Source: Paenibacillus dauci
GTDB lineage: Bacteria; Bacillota; Bacilli; Paenibacillales; Paenibacillaceae
Assembly (NCBI RefSeq): GCF_000971985.1
Contig: NZ_LAQQ01000005.1
Span: 434,001 to 498,000, forward strand
Direction: 5' to 3'
DNA: 64,000 nt
In this document: piece by piece, positions 56,051 through 64,000 of the stretch
Layout: every line of letters starts with the position of its first letter
Numbering within the stretch: position 1 is the first letter of the stretch
Notes under the pieces: generated by a model
What the model was told of the DNA's origin: nothing
The model's input: the letters and a program-made list of their open reading frames with translations, nothing else
Database searches by the model: none
Made by a program: the position numbers and the translations under genes

Positions 56051-56818
56051 CTAATTAAAACTAATCAATAGCGATTTGACGATGAGATACCAGCCATCGA
56101 CCAGTACGAATAGTAAAATTTTGAAAGGAAGTGAAATCATTACAGGTGGTAGCATCATCATACCCATGGCCATCAGAACACTCGCAACTACGATGTCGAT
56201 GACAAGAAACGGTATAAAGACCATAAAGCCCATCTGGAAAGCAGTTTTCAATTCACTGATTGCATAAGAAGGAACCATAACCGTAAGCGGAATATCCTCT
56301 ACATTTTTGGGTTTGGCTGTACCGGTGTATTCTAGGAAAAGCAGTAAATCCTTTTCTCTCGTATGCTTGAACATGAACTCTTTGATTGGCTTTTCTGCTG
56401 CACTTAAAGCCTGTGTCTGACTAATATCGCCTTTTAGATAAGGTTGCAATGCCGTCTGGTTCATCTGAGATAAAGTAGGCGACATAATAAAGATAGTTAA
56501 AAATAAAGCCAGCCCTACCAGTACCTGATTGGGAGGCATCTGGTTAGTCCCTAATGAAGTCCGGACAAAGCTGAGCACAATCACAATACGTGTAAAACTG
56601 GTCATTAATACCAGAAAAGATGGCGCGATGCTGATGAGTGTAATCAAAAGCAAAATAGACAGCGAGCTGGTCGCCGGGCCATCTGCTGCGTTATCATTAT
56701 TTCCGATCTGAATATCAATATTCGGTATCGGATCAGCTGTTGCAGCAAATATGGGGTGAACCGATAAGAAGCTAACTAGAAAAAGCATCATAAAGGTTAA
56801 TATCAGCTTTTTTTTCAT
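56051..56818 (-). CDS. fliP: flagellar export protein FliP
   Basis: Export-gate protein with a cleavable signal peptide (about 1-25), 255 residues. Motifs include LVLMTSFTRIVIVLSFVRTSLGTNQMPPNQVLVGLALFLT (read in two segments) and MMLPPVMISLPFKILLFVLVDGW near the C-terminus. It overlaps fliO by four bases. Confidence 0.96.
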   Translation of the reverse strand: MKKKLILTFMMLFLVSFLSVHPIFAATADPIPNIDIQIGNNDNAADGPATSSLSILLLITLISIAPSFLVLMTSFTRIVIVLSFVRTSLGTNQMPPNQVLVGLALFLTIFIMSPTLSQMNQTALQPYLKGDISQTQALSAAEKPIKEFMFKHTREKDLLLFLEYTGTAKPKNVEDIPLTVMVPSYAISELKTAFQMGFMVFIPFLVIDIVVASVLMAMGMMMLPPVMISLPFKILLFVLVDGWYLIVKSLLISFN

Positions 56819-57345
56819 GAATCCCTCGACCGATCTGTAGAATCTTCCTCTTTCAGCAGTTCTTCCATCTTCTGCCGGCGATTCGGAATCTGGCGCAGTT
56901 TGCTTTCAAACACTTTCTGGAAAGCATCCGTATCACCAATTTCTTCTTCCTGCACGGAAGACTTAGGACGGAAACGGTTGCTGAGTTTGGAGATTAGCGG
57001 AGTCAGAATATTGTTCTGATCCACCGATTCGGATTGAAAAGAGCTTATAATCAGTTCTGCCTCTTCAGGATCAGAGATTTTATCTACAAGAGTGATATCT
57101 TCTCCTACACCAATTAGATAGACGCTGTTGCCAATTTCAATCACCTGTAACGACTTGTTTGGGCCCATAGCTACCCCGCCTATAGTGCGGATGGCACGGC
57201 GGGACAACCAGGTTTGATTTTTCCTGCCCAGGAACCGGAGCAGTAAAATGATTAGGCCTATTATTACAGCCAAGACGATTATAACCCAAACTAGGTTTAG
57301 GATATAATCGCCTGTTCCTCCCATTGTGGCTGCTGAACCTGACAT
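56815..57345 (-). CDS. fliO: flagellar biosynthetic protein FliO/FliZ
   Basis: Single-span membrane protein that stabilises FliP during export-gate assembly. 176 residues: one span at about 15-42, then the FliO domain (GVAMGPNKSLQVIEIGNSVYLIGVGEDITLVDKI, read in two segments) and a charged tail. B. subtilis calls the equivalent FliZ. Confidence 0.9.
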   Translation of the reverse strand: MSGSAATMGGTGDYILNLVWVIIVLAVIIGLIILLLRFLGRKNQTWLSRRAIRTIGGVAMGPNKSLQVIEIGNSVYLIGVGEDITLVDKISDPEEAELIISSFQSESVDQNNILTPLISKLSNRFRPKSSVQEEEIGDTDAFQKVFESKLRQIPNRRQKMEELLKEEDSTDRSRDS

Positions 57346-57357
57346 GGGAATATTCTC

Positions 57358-57723
57358 CTATACTCCGAGCGTTTTGCTAATCGCTTCAATAACACGATCA
57401 GCCTGGAAAGGTTTTACGATGAAATCTTTGGCTCCTGCTTGAATAGCATCAATAACCATAGCCTGCTGACCCATCGCCGAGCACATGATTACTTTAGCTC
57501 CGCCATCCATTTTTTTGATTTCTTTCAGTGCAGCAATGCCATCCATTTCAGGCATTGTGATGTCCATAGTAACGAGGTCTGGACGAAGTTCTTTGAATTT
57601 CTCTACTGCCTGTGCTCCGTCTTGCGCTTCTCCTACAACTTCGTAACCATTTTTAGTTAAAATATCCCGGATCATCATTCTCATAAAAGCTGCATCATCC
57701 ACGATAAGAATTCGGTTTGCCAT
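57358..57723 (-). CDS. cheY: chemotaxis response regulator CheY
   Basis: Single-domain receiver, 121 residues, that binds the motor switch (FliM/FliY). Acidic pocket in VDDAAFMRMMI, phospho-Asp in LVTMDITMPEMDG near 54, the Ser/Thr switch in VIMCSAMGQ, and Lys in FIVKPF. It lies between fliY and fliO. Confidence 0.96.
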   Translation of the reverse strand: MANRILIVDDAAFMRMMIRDILTKNGYEVVGEAQDGAQAVEKFKELRPDLVTMDITMPEMDGIAALKEIKKMDGGAKVIMCSAMGQQAMVIDAIQAGAKDFIVKPFQADRVIEAISKTLGV

Positions 57724-57750
57724 TGATTTAAAATCCTCCCTGAGTGATCA

Positions 57751-59058
57751 TTATTGTATTTTTTGAATTCGGTCCCACTGGCTTACGATATCTGTGACAC
57801 GGACACCAAAGTTTTCATCAATAACAACAACTTCGCCTTTGGCGATCAATTTGTTGTTAACCAGAATGTCTACTGGTTCCCCTGCCAATTTGTCCAGTTC
57901 GATAATGGCTCCCTGGGACAATTCGAGTATATCCTTAATTTGCCGTTGGGTCCTTCCTAATTCTACGGTGACTTTGAGTGGAATGTCCATCAATAAGTTC
58001 AAATTATTTTCATCCAGGTTAGGAGCTGCTCCTGCGCCGAAGTTAGCAAATTGAACAGGTTGGACATTAACCTCTCTGCCTGCCGGTGCGCCATAATGCT
58101 GTGGTGCCTGCGGATATGGCTGAGGCGGCATACCGTAACCCGGAGGATACGGATATGGAGGATACTGCGGATACGGCTGATCTGGCATGCCATACGGTGG
58201 TTGTTGACCGTAAGCTGGCATTCCCTGCGGCGGCATCATAGGAGGCGCTGCAGGCTGTTCAGGAGCTTGTTGCGGAGGCATTGCTGCCTGCGGTGCTGCT
58301 GCCTGTGGAGGCGCTACGGGAGCCGCTGGTGCACTTGCAGCAGGTTGCTCAGGTGCTGCTTCTTCTCCACCATTGATCAGAATATCTACCATATACTTAG
58401 CAAATTCTACAGTGATCAGCTGCATAATAGTGGAATCAATCAAATCCCCTATCAGTAAGCGGAAAGAGATTTTGATGAGTGTCTCTTCGGCTGGCAGCAT
58501 GCTGACACCTTGATCATTGCTTACGTCCAGGATATCAATTCCTGGTGGTGAGATATTAACAAAACGGTTGAAGATGGTGGACATCGAAGTTGCAGATGAA
58601 CCCATCATCTGGTTCATGGCTTCCTGTACGGCGCTGACATGAATTTCATTCAACTCTTCGTCCTTTGGATGGCCTTCACCTCCGAGCATCAAGTCCGCGA
58701 TCACCTGAGCATCCCGTGTCTGGATAACAAGGGAATTGATTCCCTGGAATCCATCCACATACTCTACGTGAACCGCTACATGCGGCTTAGGAAATTCATT
58801 TTCAAATTCAGTACGGGTTATAATACCTACCTGAGGAGTCGTAATATCAACTTTTTGTCCCAGCAGGGTAGATAACGCAGTCGCTGCACTACCAAATGTA
58901 ATATTCCCGATTTCTCCAAGGGCATCCTGTTCCAGCGGAGTCAGAAAATCATCTACACTCTTACCCGCCGTTCCGGATGCTGCGCTGTCATCATCACCGG
59001 ACGACTGCTTGAGCAAAGCGTCAATCTCTTCCTGTGACAAATAATCTTTACTCGTCAA
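57751..59058 (-). CDS. fliY: flagellar switch phosphatase FliY
   Basis: Switch-complex protein that also dephosphorylates CheY-P. About 435 residues: an N-terminal CheY-binding peptide (YLSQEEIDALLKQ), a CheC-like phosphatase domain with LGEIGNITFGSAATALSTLL and VQEAMNQMMGSSATSMSTIF, a Pro/Tyr/Gln-rich linker (about 235-325), and a C-terminal FliN domain. The start is TTG at 59058 behind AAGGAG, overlapping fliM by 11 bases. The linker makes it longer than B. subtilis FliY (about 378). Confidence 0.95.
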   Translation of the reverse strand: MTSKDYLSQEEIDALLKQSSGDDDSAASGTAGKSVDDFLTPLEQDALGEIGNITFGSAATALSTLLGQKVDITTPQVGIITRTEFENEFPKPHVAVHVEYVDGFQGINSLVIQTRDAQVIADLMLGGEGHPKDEELNEIHVSAVQEAMNQMMGSSATSMSTIFNRFVNISPPGIDILDVSNDQGVSMLPAEETLIKISFRLLIGDLIDSTIMQLITVEFAKYMVDILINGGEEAAPEQPAASAPAAPVAPPQAAAPQAAMPPQQAPEQPAAPPMMPPQGMPAYGQQPPYGMPDQPYPQYPPYPYPPGYGMPPQPYPQAPQHYGAPAGREVNVQPVQFANFGAGAAPNLDENNLNLLMDIPLKVTVELGRTQRQIKDILELSQGAIIELDKLAGEPVDILVNNKLIAKGEVVVIDENFGVRVTDIVSQWDRIQKIQ

Positions 59059-60046
59059 CTTCTTCCACTCCTTCACTGACGATCTCGTCAATCTGAACGG
59101 CTACCCGGTCTCTTACCATACCCGGGCTTCCTATAAATTTGAGCTGATTGCCTACTTTTATGGATAGTGAATCATGTACTGGCTTATTGAGCGAGATAAC
59201 ATCTCCTACCGACAAACTCAAAAACTCTTGAATCGATAATCGGGAATCGCCCAGTTCGGCAATGATTGGCAGTTGCGCACGGTTCACACGGTGCTCCAGC
59301 GCTGCTACTTCTTCAGGTGCCGGTTCTTTTTTCTGAGAAACGAACCAGTGATGTGCCGACAGCTTCGGCATTACAGGTTCAATAACTACGTGCGGAATAC
59401 AGAGGTTAATCATCCCTGTCGTATCGCCAATTTTAGTACTTAGCGAGATCAGGGCAATTGTCTCATTGGGAGATACCAGTGACATAAATTGCGGGTTAGT
59501 CTCCAGCGCTTCCATACGTGGTGACAGATCAATAACAGTCTTCCACGCTTCCTGCAGGCTCTCGAACGTTCGACTGAACACACGCTCGATGATCGTTGTC
59601 TCAATCTCAGTCAGTGCGTTGATTTTGGAAGGTGCTGCCCCTGTGCCACCAAGCAGGCGATCCAGCATGGCAAAAGCAATATTCGGATGAACTTCCAGTA
59701 CCATCCGGCCTTCCAAGGGCTCCGCTTCAAAAATATTCAAAATCGTCATTTTGGGAATAGAACGTATAAATTCATCATAAGGAAGCTGCTCAACCTGAAC
59801 GACGCTAATCTGTACAAAAGTACGAAGCTGTGCCGAGAAATAAGTAGTCAGGTAACGCGCAAAATTCTCATGAATCCGGGTCAAGCTCCGGATATGATCT
59901 TTTGAAAAACGGACAGCCCGTTTAAAATCGTATACTCTGACCTTTTTCTGAGTATCTTCCTTTTTAAGTTCCTCCGCATCCATTTCCCCGGAAGAAAGTG
60001 CCGCTAAAAGGGCATCTATCTCTCCTTGGGATAATACATCTACCAT
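59048..60046 (-). CDS. fliM: flagellar motor switch protein FliM
   Basis: C-ring protein that binds CheY-P. 332 residues with the CheY-binding N-terminal helix (DVLSQGEIDALLAAL), a CheC-like middle domain and a C-terminal SpoA/FliN-like domain. The ATG at 60046 is standard. Confidence 0.96.
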   Translation of the reverse strand: MVDVLSQGEIDALLAALSSGEMDAEELKKEDTQKKVRVYDFKRAVRFSKDHIRSLTRIHENFARYLTTYFSAQLRTFVQISVVQVEQLPYDEFIRSIPKMTILNIFEAEPLEGRMVLEVHPNIAFAMLDRLLGGTGAAPSKINALTEIETTIIERVFSRTFESLQEAWKTVIDLSPRMEALETNPQFMSLVSPNETIALISLSTKIGDTTGMINLCIPHVVIEPVMPKLSAHHWFVSQKKEPAPEEVAALEHRVNRAQLPIIAELGDSRLSIQEFLSLSVGDVISLNKPVHDSLSIKVGNQLKFIGSPGMVRDRVAVQIDEIVSEGVEEVDE

Positions 60047-60112
60047 AATCTCACCCCCTTACGATTGTAAATTGATTTATTGTTAAGATTAGGTTGATTC
60101 CAGCTTTCTCTA

Positions 60113-60595
60113 TTAAATGGAACTTACGATGCGGTCGGATACTTGTACGTCGATCAGCTTGCCACCTTCGGCAGGCAATGCACTGTTGATCAATTTAAGC
60201 AGTTTGGCATCCAACTGGTCAATGCCTTTGGCACTGTTGAGCTCATCCGGATTGGTATCTGCCAGTGTTCTGACAATAATCGGCTTGATTTTGAGATCTT
60301 TGATCAGATCAAACCCTGCTTTGGCTTCTTCATCAGCCAGTTGAAACGAGAAGCTGATTTTTACTACATAAGAAGGATCTGCCAGGTTGGTAGTCATATC
60401 TGTGATGTCTGATGATACAGCGGCAATCTCGGTTGCTGTCATACTCTCCAACTTGGCTTTCTCGGCCGCCGCGGCTTCGGCAGCAGTCGTTGGTTTTTTG
60501 TCCCCAAAAACATTTCCCATCAGGAAAAATGCGACAACACCAATCAAACCCAGTGCCAATACCCCGCTGATTATCCAGGGTAGTAACTTTTTCAT
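60113..60595 (-). CDS. fliL: flagellar basal body-associated protein FliL
   Basis: Single-span inner-membrane protein that supports stator function. 160 residues with one span at about 6-28 and the periplasmic/extracytoplasmic FliL domain. Its start overlaps the flbD stop by four bases. Confidence 0.93.
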   Translation of the reverse strand: MKKLLPWIISGVLALGLIGVVAFFLMGNVFGDKKPTTAAEAAAAEKAKLESMTATEIAAVSSDITDMTTNLADPSYVVKISFSFQLADEEAKAGFDLIKDLKIKPIIVRTLADTNPDELNSAKGIDQLDAKLLKLINSALPAEGGKLIDVQVSDRIVSSI

Positions 60596-60816
60596 TCCAA
60601 TTCCTCCATATGCTGCACCTTAATTGTTCCAGTAAGTGTGCCTATACTTTTGTTGTATTCTTGAACCAGACTCGTCACTTTTGCCGCCTTTTCCAATACA
60701 ATCATACGCTTACCTGTAATTAATGTGATGTAGGTATCAGGCGTTTCTTCCACCATTTCAATTAGCAGGGCATTAACCCACATGGGGGAACCGTTAAGCC
60801 GCGTGACAGGGATCAT
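60592..60816 (-). CDS. swrD: FlbD/SwrD family protein
   Basis: 74 residues with the family opening MIPVTRLNGSPMWVNALLIEMVEETPDTYITLITGKR (read in two segments). The B. subtilis equivalent SwrD (YlzI) promotes swarming by increasing motor torque. It lies between flgE and fliL, the canonical place. Confidence 0.93.
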   Translation of the reverse strand: MIPVTRLNGSPMWVNALLIEMVEETPDTYITLITGKRMIVLEKAAKVTSLVQEYNKSIGTLTGTIKVQHMEELE

Positions 60817-60841
60817 ATTACCCCTCCTTGAATGTTACTTG

Positions 60842-60879
60842 CTATTTAAGAAGAGGGAGAAGATATTATTCCTCCCTCT
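60842..60879 (-). terminator. terminator-like hairpin between flgE and flbD
   Basis: AGAGGGAG/CTCCCTCT stem (60872-60879 with 60852-60859) followed by TCTTAAATA on the minus strand. The T tract is weak, so it may be an RNA processing or partial termination site inside the operon. Confidence 0.45.
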
Positions 60880-60890
60880 AGCTGTCTAGA

Positions 60891-61709
60891 TTATCGTTTC
60901 AGGTTTACAACTTCCTGCAGAATTTCATCAGAAGTTGTAATGATACGGGAGTTCGCCTGGAAACCACGCTGTGCAACGATCATCTCGGTAAATTCACCTG
61001 TCAGATCGACGTTGGACATTTCCAGCTGACCTGCTACGATCGCGCCTGTACCATTCGCTGGATCTGCAGCATTTACCAGTTCAATCGTGCCATCTGGATT
61101 GGCGTTAGGAGTTACACGGTACAAACTTCCACCAATTTTCTCTAGACCACCCGGGTTTATTACTTTTGCAACTCCCAGCTGAGGACCAGCAGCAGTTGTT
61201 CCATCAGCCATCGTATACAGCAAAGTACCATTGTTCTGGATACTGAATGATACCGCACCTTCATCGATCTGAATTGGAGCTCCACCATTATCGACTACAA
61301 ATGCACCATCCGAAGTAACCAACTGACGGGAAGCATCCACATGGAAGTCACCGGCACGTGTGAGGTAAGGAACTTCTTGATCTGCAGAAAGCTTGATTGC
61401 GAAGAATCCATCGCCATCGATACGCAGGTCTGTCGGGTTATTCGTAGTCTGTGCACTACCAGCCAGATGAAGAGTATCAATGGAGGAAGTTTTCACACCC
61501 AGACCTACCTGTTGAGCATTCACACCGCCGCTCTCGCCTTCTGTTGGAGCCGTTACGCCTTTGGTTGTCTGGCTAAGGATATCCTGGAACATAACACGGG
61601 AGCTTTTAAAACCTGTTGTATTTACGTTTGCGATGTTGTTACCGATGACGTCCAGTTTAGTTTGAAAACCTTTCATACCTGACACGCCGGAATACATGGA
61701 TCTTAACAT
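60891..61709 (-). CDS. flgE: flagellar hook protein FlgE (B. subtilis type)
   Basis: 272 residues with the rod/hook family N-terminus MYSGVSGMKGFQTKLDVIGNNIANVNTTGFK (in two segments) and C-terminus FTEMIVAQRGFQANSRIITTSDEILQEVVNLKR (in two segments). The closest match recalled is B. subtilis FlgE (formerly FlgG, 264 residues), and its place after flgD supports a hook role. Many annotations call such short proteins FlgG. The ATG follows GGAGG. Confidence 0.93.
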   Translation of the reverse strand: MLRSMYSGVSGMKGFQTKLDVIGNNIANVNTTGFKSSRVMFQDILSQTTKGVTAPTEGESGGVNAQQVGLGVKTSSIDTLHLAGSAQTTNNPTDLRIDGDGFFAIKLSADQEVPYLTRAGDFHVDASRQLVTSDGAFVVDNGGAPIQIDEGAVSFSIQNNGTLLYTMADGTTAAGPQLGVAKVINPGGLEKIGGSLYRVTPNANPDGTIELVNAADPANGTGAIVAGQLEMSNVDLTGEFTEMIVAQRGFQANSRIITTSDEILQEVVNLKR

Positions 61710-61805
61710 TAATATTTCCTCCTAATGAATACATAATGTGATGGTTGAGACTGCGTCAGTCGGTCGGCAGTCTCCTGGCTCTCCATTACTGGTCCGGCCA
61801 GAGAA

Positions 61806-62186
61806 TTAGATAATTACAGCACTATCAATTTGAGTAAATACATTATCTTTCATTGAGTTGCCATCCATGGCGGTAACAACGGTCCTATTAGGCACATTGA
61901 CGATAAGAGCGACATTGTTTTGCATCAAGATCAGGGAATCTTTGGAGCCTTTAGCAGCAGCTTTATCAATAGCCTGATTCAAGCTGTTCATTTGTTCCTT
62001 GCTGAATTCAATTCCTCTTTGTTCCAGACGTTTGGAGGCGTGATTGCTGAACTTTAGCAGGTTCTGATCAAGAATGTTTTGAAATTCATTGGGTTTGGAA
62101 CCTGATGTGGTATTCTTGCTGCGTCCTAGCAATCCGGAATTGATATTGGACGGATACAGCTGGCCTACCTGGATCGGGCCGCTCAT
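61806..62186 (-). CDS. flagellar protein of the TIGR02530 family
   Basis: 126 residues; the core FSNHASKRLEQRGIEFS, LILMQNNVALIVNVPNRTVVTAMD fits the TIGR02530 flagellar-operon family. Its molecular role is not known. The ATG at 62186 overlaps the flgD stop by four bases. Confidence 0.87.
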   Translation of the reverse strand: MSGPIQVGQLYPSNINSGLLGRSKNTTSGSKPNEFQNILDQNLLKFSNHASKRLEQRGIEFSKEQMNSLNQAIDKAAAKGSKDSLILMQNNVALIVNVPNRTVVTAMDGNSMKDNVFTQIDSAVII

Positions 62187-62968
62187 GACACTGCAGCCTC
62201 TGAATCTGCTGCTGTAGTACTTTCTTCAGTGGCACTACTTTCCGCATCCGTTGTAGATGAAGCAGGTACTGACGGTGCTTGTTCTGCAGCTGGCTGTGCA
62301 GTGCTGGTTGTTTCTTCCGCAGCGGCTGCCGGTTGTGCAGGTGTATCATTTGAAGATGTAGTATCTGTGTTGCTCTCGCTAGCAGGTACTGTAATTGGGC
62401 TTTCAGTTGCCGTAGGTGCTGTTGTACTGGCTGGTGTCGTAGAGTCCGGTGTAGCTGCAGCCGTATCTGCTGCGGTACTTGCTGCAGGTTTTGTTTCAGC
62501 TGCTTTGGCGGTCGCTGGCTCTACTTTGGCAATCAAAGTGAGTGGAACTGCGTCTGCGCCTACCTGTGCGTACTGTACTCCACCTTTCATTACGATACCT
62601 TCTACAACGCCTGTTTCGTAAGTGGATGTCTTCTCGCCTGTCTTGCTGTCTGTTTTTTCATTCAACCAGGTGACCTTCTTGCCAATCAGTTCTGAAGAAG
62701 CCCCTAATGATGTATCGACAGATCCCTTCAAATTATCAAGCTTTTCTCCGATTTTTGTTAATTGTGTCAGTGAGGAGAATTGAGCCATCTGAGCGATAAA
62801 CTGTGAATTGTCCATTGGTGACATAGGATCCTGGTTTTTTAATTGAGCAACCAGCAGAGCCATAAACTGATCTTGTCCCAATTCGGACTTTTGTGTAGCT
62901 GCGGCCGTTTTTACATTACTTGCAGAATAATTGGGCCATGTGTTCGATGTGGAAATCAAATTCGGCAA
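62183..62968 (-). CDS. flgD: flagellar hook capping protein FlgD with a long low-complexity tail
   Basis: Scaffold that caps the growing hook. About 261 residues. The core (about 1-145) has LGQDQFMALLVAQLKNQDPMSPMDNSQFIAQMAQFSSL (in two segments) near residue 30. The last about 110 residues are low complexity, rich in T, A, S, E and P. B. subtilis FlgD is about 140 residues and lacks such a tail. The preferred start is TTG at 62968, eight bases after AGAGG; GTG at 62977 is within that site. Confidence 0.92.
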   Translation of the reverse strand: MPNLISTSNTWPNYSASNVKTAAATQKSELGQDQFMALLVAQLKNQDPMSPMDNSQFIAQMAQFSSLTQLTKIGEKLDNLKGSVDTSLGASSELIGKKVTWLNEKTDSKTGEKTSTYETGVVEGIVMKGGVQYAQVGADAVPLTLIAKVEPATAKAAETKPAASTAADTAAATPDSTTPASTTAPTATESPITVPASESNTDTTSSNDTPAQPAAAAEETTSTAQPAAEQAPSVPASSTTDAESSATEESTTAADSEAAVS

Positions 62969-62990
62969 AACATTCACCTCTATTTCCTAA

Positions 62991-64000
62991 TTATGCTTTT
63001 GCTACGTAAGTGCTGCCGTAAGGCGTTCTGTTGGCACCTCGCATGTTCACTCGCTCTTCACGCCATTCGTTTAGTTCATTACCAAGTTCTGCTGCAAGAA
63101 CAGCATCACCATTTTGTTCTTCTTTGGATTTGGAACGACGACCCGATTGTTGTTGATCCGAACCTGACTGGAATCCTTGCCCTCCATTATACATATCGGA
63201 TTGCATCGAAGAACTTTGAGTAACTTCGAGTTTTTCGACTTGAAGTCCCTGTGCCTGAAGCGCTGAACGAAGCTGTGCCATTTGCTGCTCCAACATATCT
63301 TTGGCTCCATGTTTTTCAGTAATGAATTGAGCCATCAGCTGTCCATCCTGAATGGTGATCTTCACATCAACCTGTCCCAGATGTTCAGGATTCAAGATGA
63401 TTTTGGCTTCGGATACACCGTTTAATTGCTGAACATCAAATTTGCTTACGATGAATTTGCCCATTTCCTGAGAAAAGTTCTGAGCATTCATTGTAGGTGG
63501 TGGTGCAGTCGTTGTCAGTGGAGCGGCATCTGCTTTCATAGCCAGCTGTCCAGCTGTTACGATAATGGGTTCCTGATGCTGTGTCTGACTGGTAACCGGC
63601 TCTACACTCTCAGCTGTATTTTCGGTCTGTGCTATAGTCGTACTGGCTGCTGCTGTTGTATCCTGTACAGCTATAGTCTGAAACGGATTATTGGACTGCT
63701 GTTGCTGATTACCACCTTGCCCGCTACCCGATTGACCCATTGTCGATTCACCGGATTGCTGCAATACGTTCTGAAGATTATTTAGCAGTTGTTCCAGCTT
63801 CGGATCTGCCTGCTGACTTCCACTCTGAACCGTCTGCAGTTTGTCAACGACCTGTGATACCGCATCTGCTACTGCAAAACGCAGTGTCTCGGGCTGCTGT
63901 GCAATGGCTGGCAGTGCAGCTGTCAATGGCTGCTGAGCTGTCTGTTGGCCAGTGACTACCGGTTCCCCACCTTCTGTTCCTTGCTGCTGTGATTCACCGT
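62991..64000 (-). CDS. fliK: flagellar hook-length control protein FliK (5' end beyond window)
   Basis: Molecular ruler that sets hook length and triggers the export switch. The frame is open to the right edge, so the N-terminal part is missing. The visible region is Gln/Ser/Thr-rich, and the conserved C-terminal domain reads SEAKIILNPEHLGQVDVKITIQDGQLMAQFI (in two segments). A basic Ser-rich tail follows. It is 13 bases upstream of the longest flgD start. Confidence 0.92.
   Translation of the reverse strand, partial: GESQQQGTEGGEPVVTGQQTAQQPLTAALPAIAQQPETLRFAVADAVSQVVDKLQTVQSGSQQADPKLEQLLNNLQNVLQQSGESTMGQSGSGQGGNQQQQSNNPFQTIAVQDTTAAASTTIAQTENTAESVEPVTSQTQHQEPIIVTAGQLAMKADAAPLTTTAPPPTMNAQNFSQEMGKFIVSKFDVQQLNGVSEAKIILNPEHLGQVDVKITIQDGQLMAQFITEKHGAKDMLEQQMAQLRSALQAQGLQVEKLEVTQSSSMQSDMYNGGQGFQSGSDQQQSGRRSKSKEEQNGDAVLAAELGNELNEWREERVNMRGANRTPYGSTYVAKA

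Overview
The window is a stretch of core chromosome from a motile, low-to-moderate GC Firmicute, most likely Paenibacillus or a close relative (Paenibacillaceae). The evidence is near-perfect gene-order conservation with the Bacillus subtilis block from fliK through the fla/che operon, sigD-swrB, rpsB-tsf-pyrH-frr-uppS-cdsA-dxr-rasP-proS-polC, rimP-nusA-infB, truB-ribF-rpsO-pnp, asd-dapG-dapA-rnj and the SpoIIIE/FtsK translocase. A secreted copper-amine-oxidase-N-like (stalk) protein, a short EF-Ts and the SwrB/YceG-like genes are also typical of that family. Almost every gene lies on the minus strand, so transcription runs from high to low coordinates. The only plus-strand gene is the secreted stalk-domain protein at 2556-3629.

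Layout from right to left, in the direction of transcription. (1) 41.3-64.0 kb is the 3' two-thirds of a fla/che operon: fliK (cut by the window edge), flgD, a TIGR02530 protein, flgE, flbD/swrD, fliL, fliM, fliY, cheY, fliO, fliP, fliQ, fliR, flhB, flhA, flhF, flhG, cheB, cheA, cheW, cheC, cheD, a small membrane protein, sigD, a FapA-like protein and a small unknown. A hairpin then precedes swrB-like and YceG-like genes. (2) 32-40 kb holds translation, nucleotide and envelope genes: rpsB, tsf, pyrH, frr, uppS, cdsA, dxr and rasP. (3) 20-32 kb holds proS (a short archaeal/eukaryotic-type enzyme), polC, and the rimP-nusA-rnpM-ylxQ-infB-rbfA operon. (4) 14-20 kb holds nrnA, truB, ribF, rpsO and pnp. 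(5) 7-14 kb holds mlpA, dut, asd-dapG-dapA and an RNase J. (6) 0-7 kb holds the SpoIIIE/FtsK translocase, the stalk-domain gene and an M16 peptidase pair (ymfF, ymfH).

Functionally, the right third builds the flagellar export gate, the C-ring switch, the hook and the chemotaxis pathway, together with the sigma factor that drives late flagellar genes. The middle is ribosome assembly, translation initiation and elongation, isoprenoid and phospholipid synthesis, and replication. The left is RNA turnover (PNPase, RNase J, NrnA) and the aspartate-to-diaminopimelate pathway.

No mobile elements, CRISPR arrays, rRNA or tRNA genes were seen, and no obvious new multi-gene system. The most informative anomalies are these. 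Sporulation-linked genes (dipicolinate synthase spoVFA/spoVFB, ymxH, ylxY, tepA) are absent from places where B. subtilis has them. proS has an unusual type. Several leaders look like attenuators or structured RNAs (polC, asd, RNase J, rpsO). Direct repeats overlap the ftsK promoter. Many genes use TTG starts. Several motility proteins have long low-complexity extensions.
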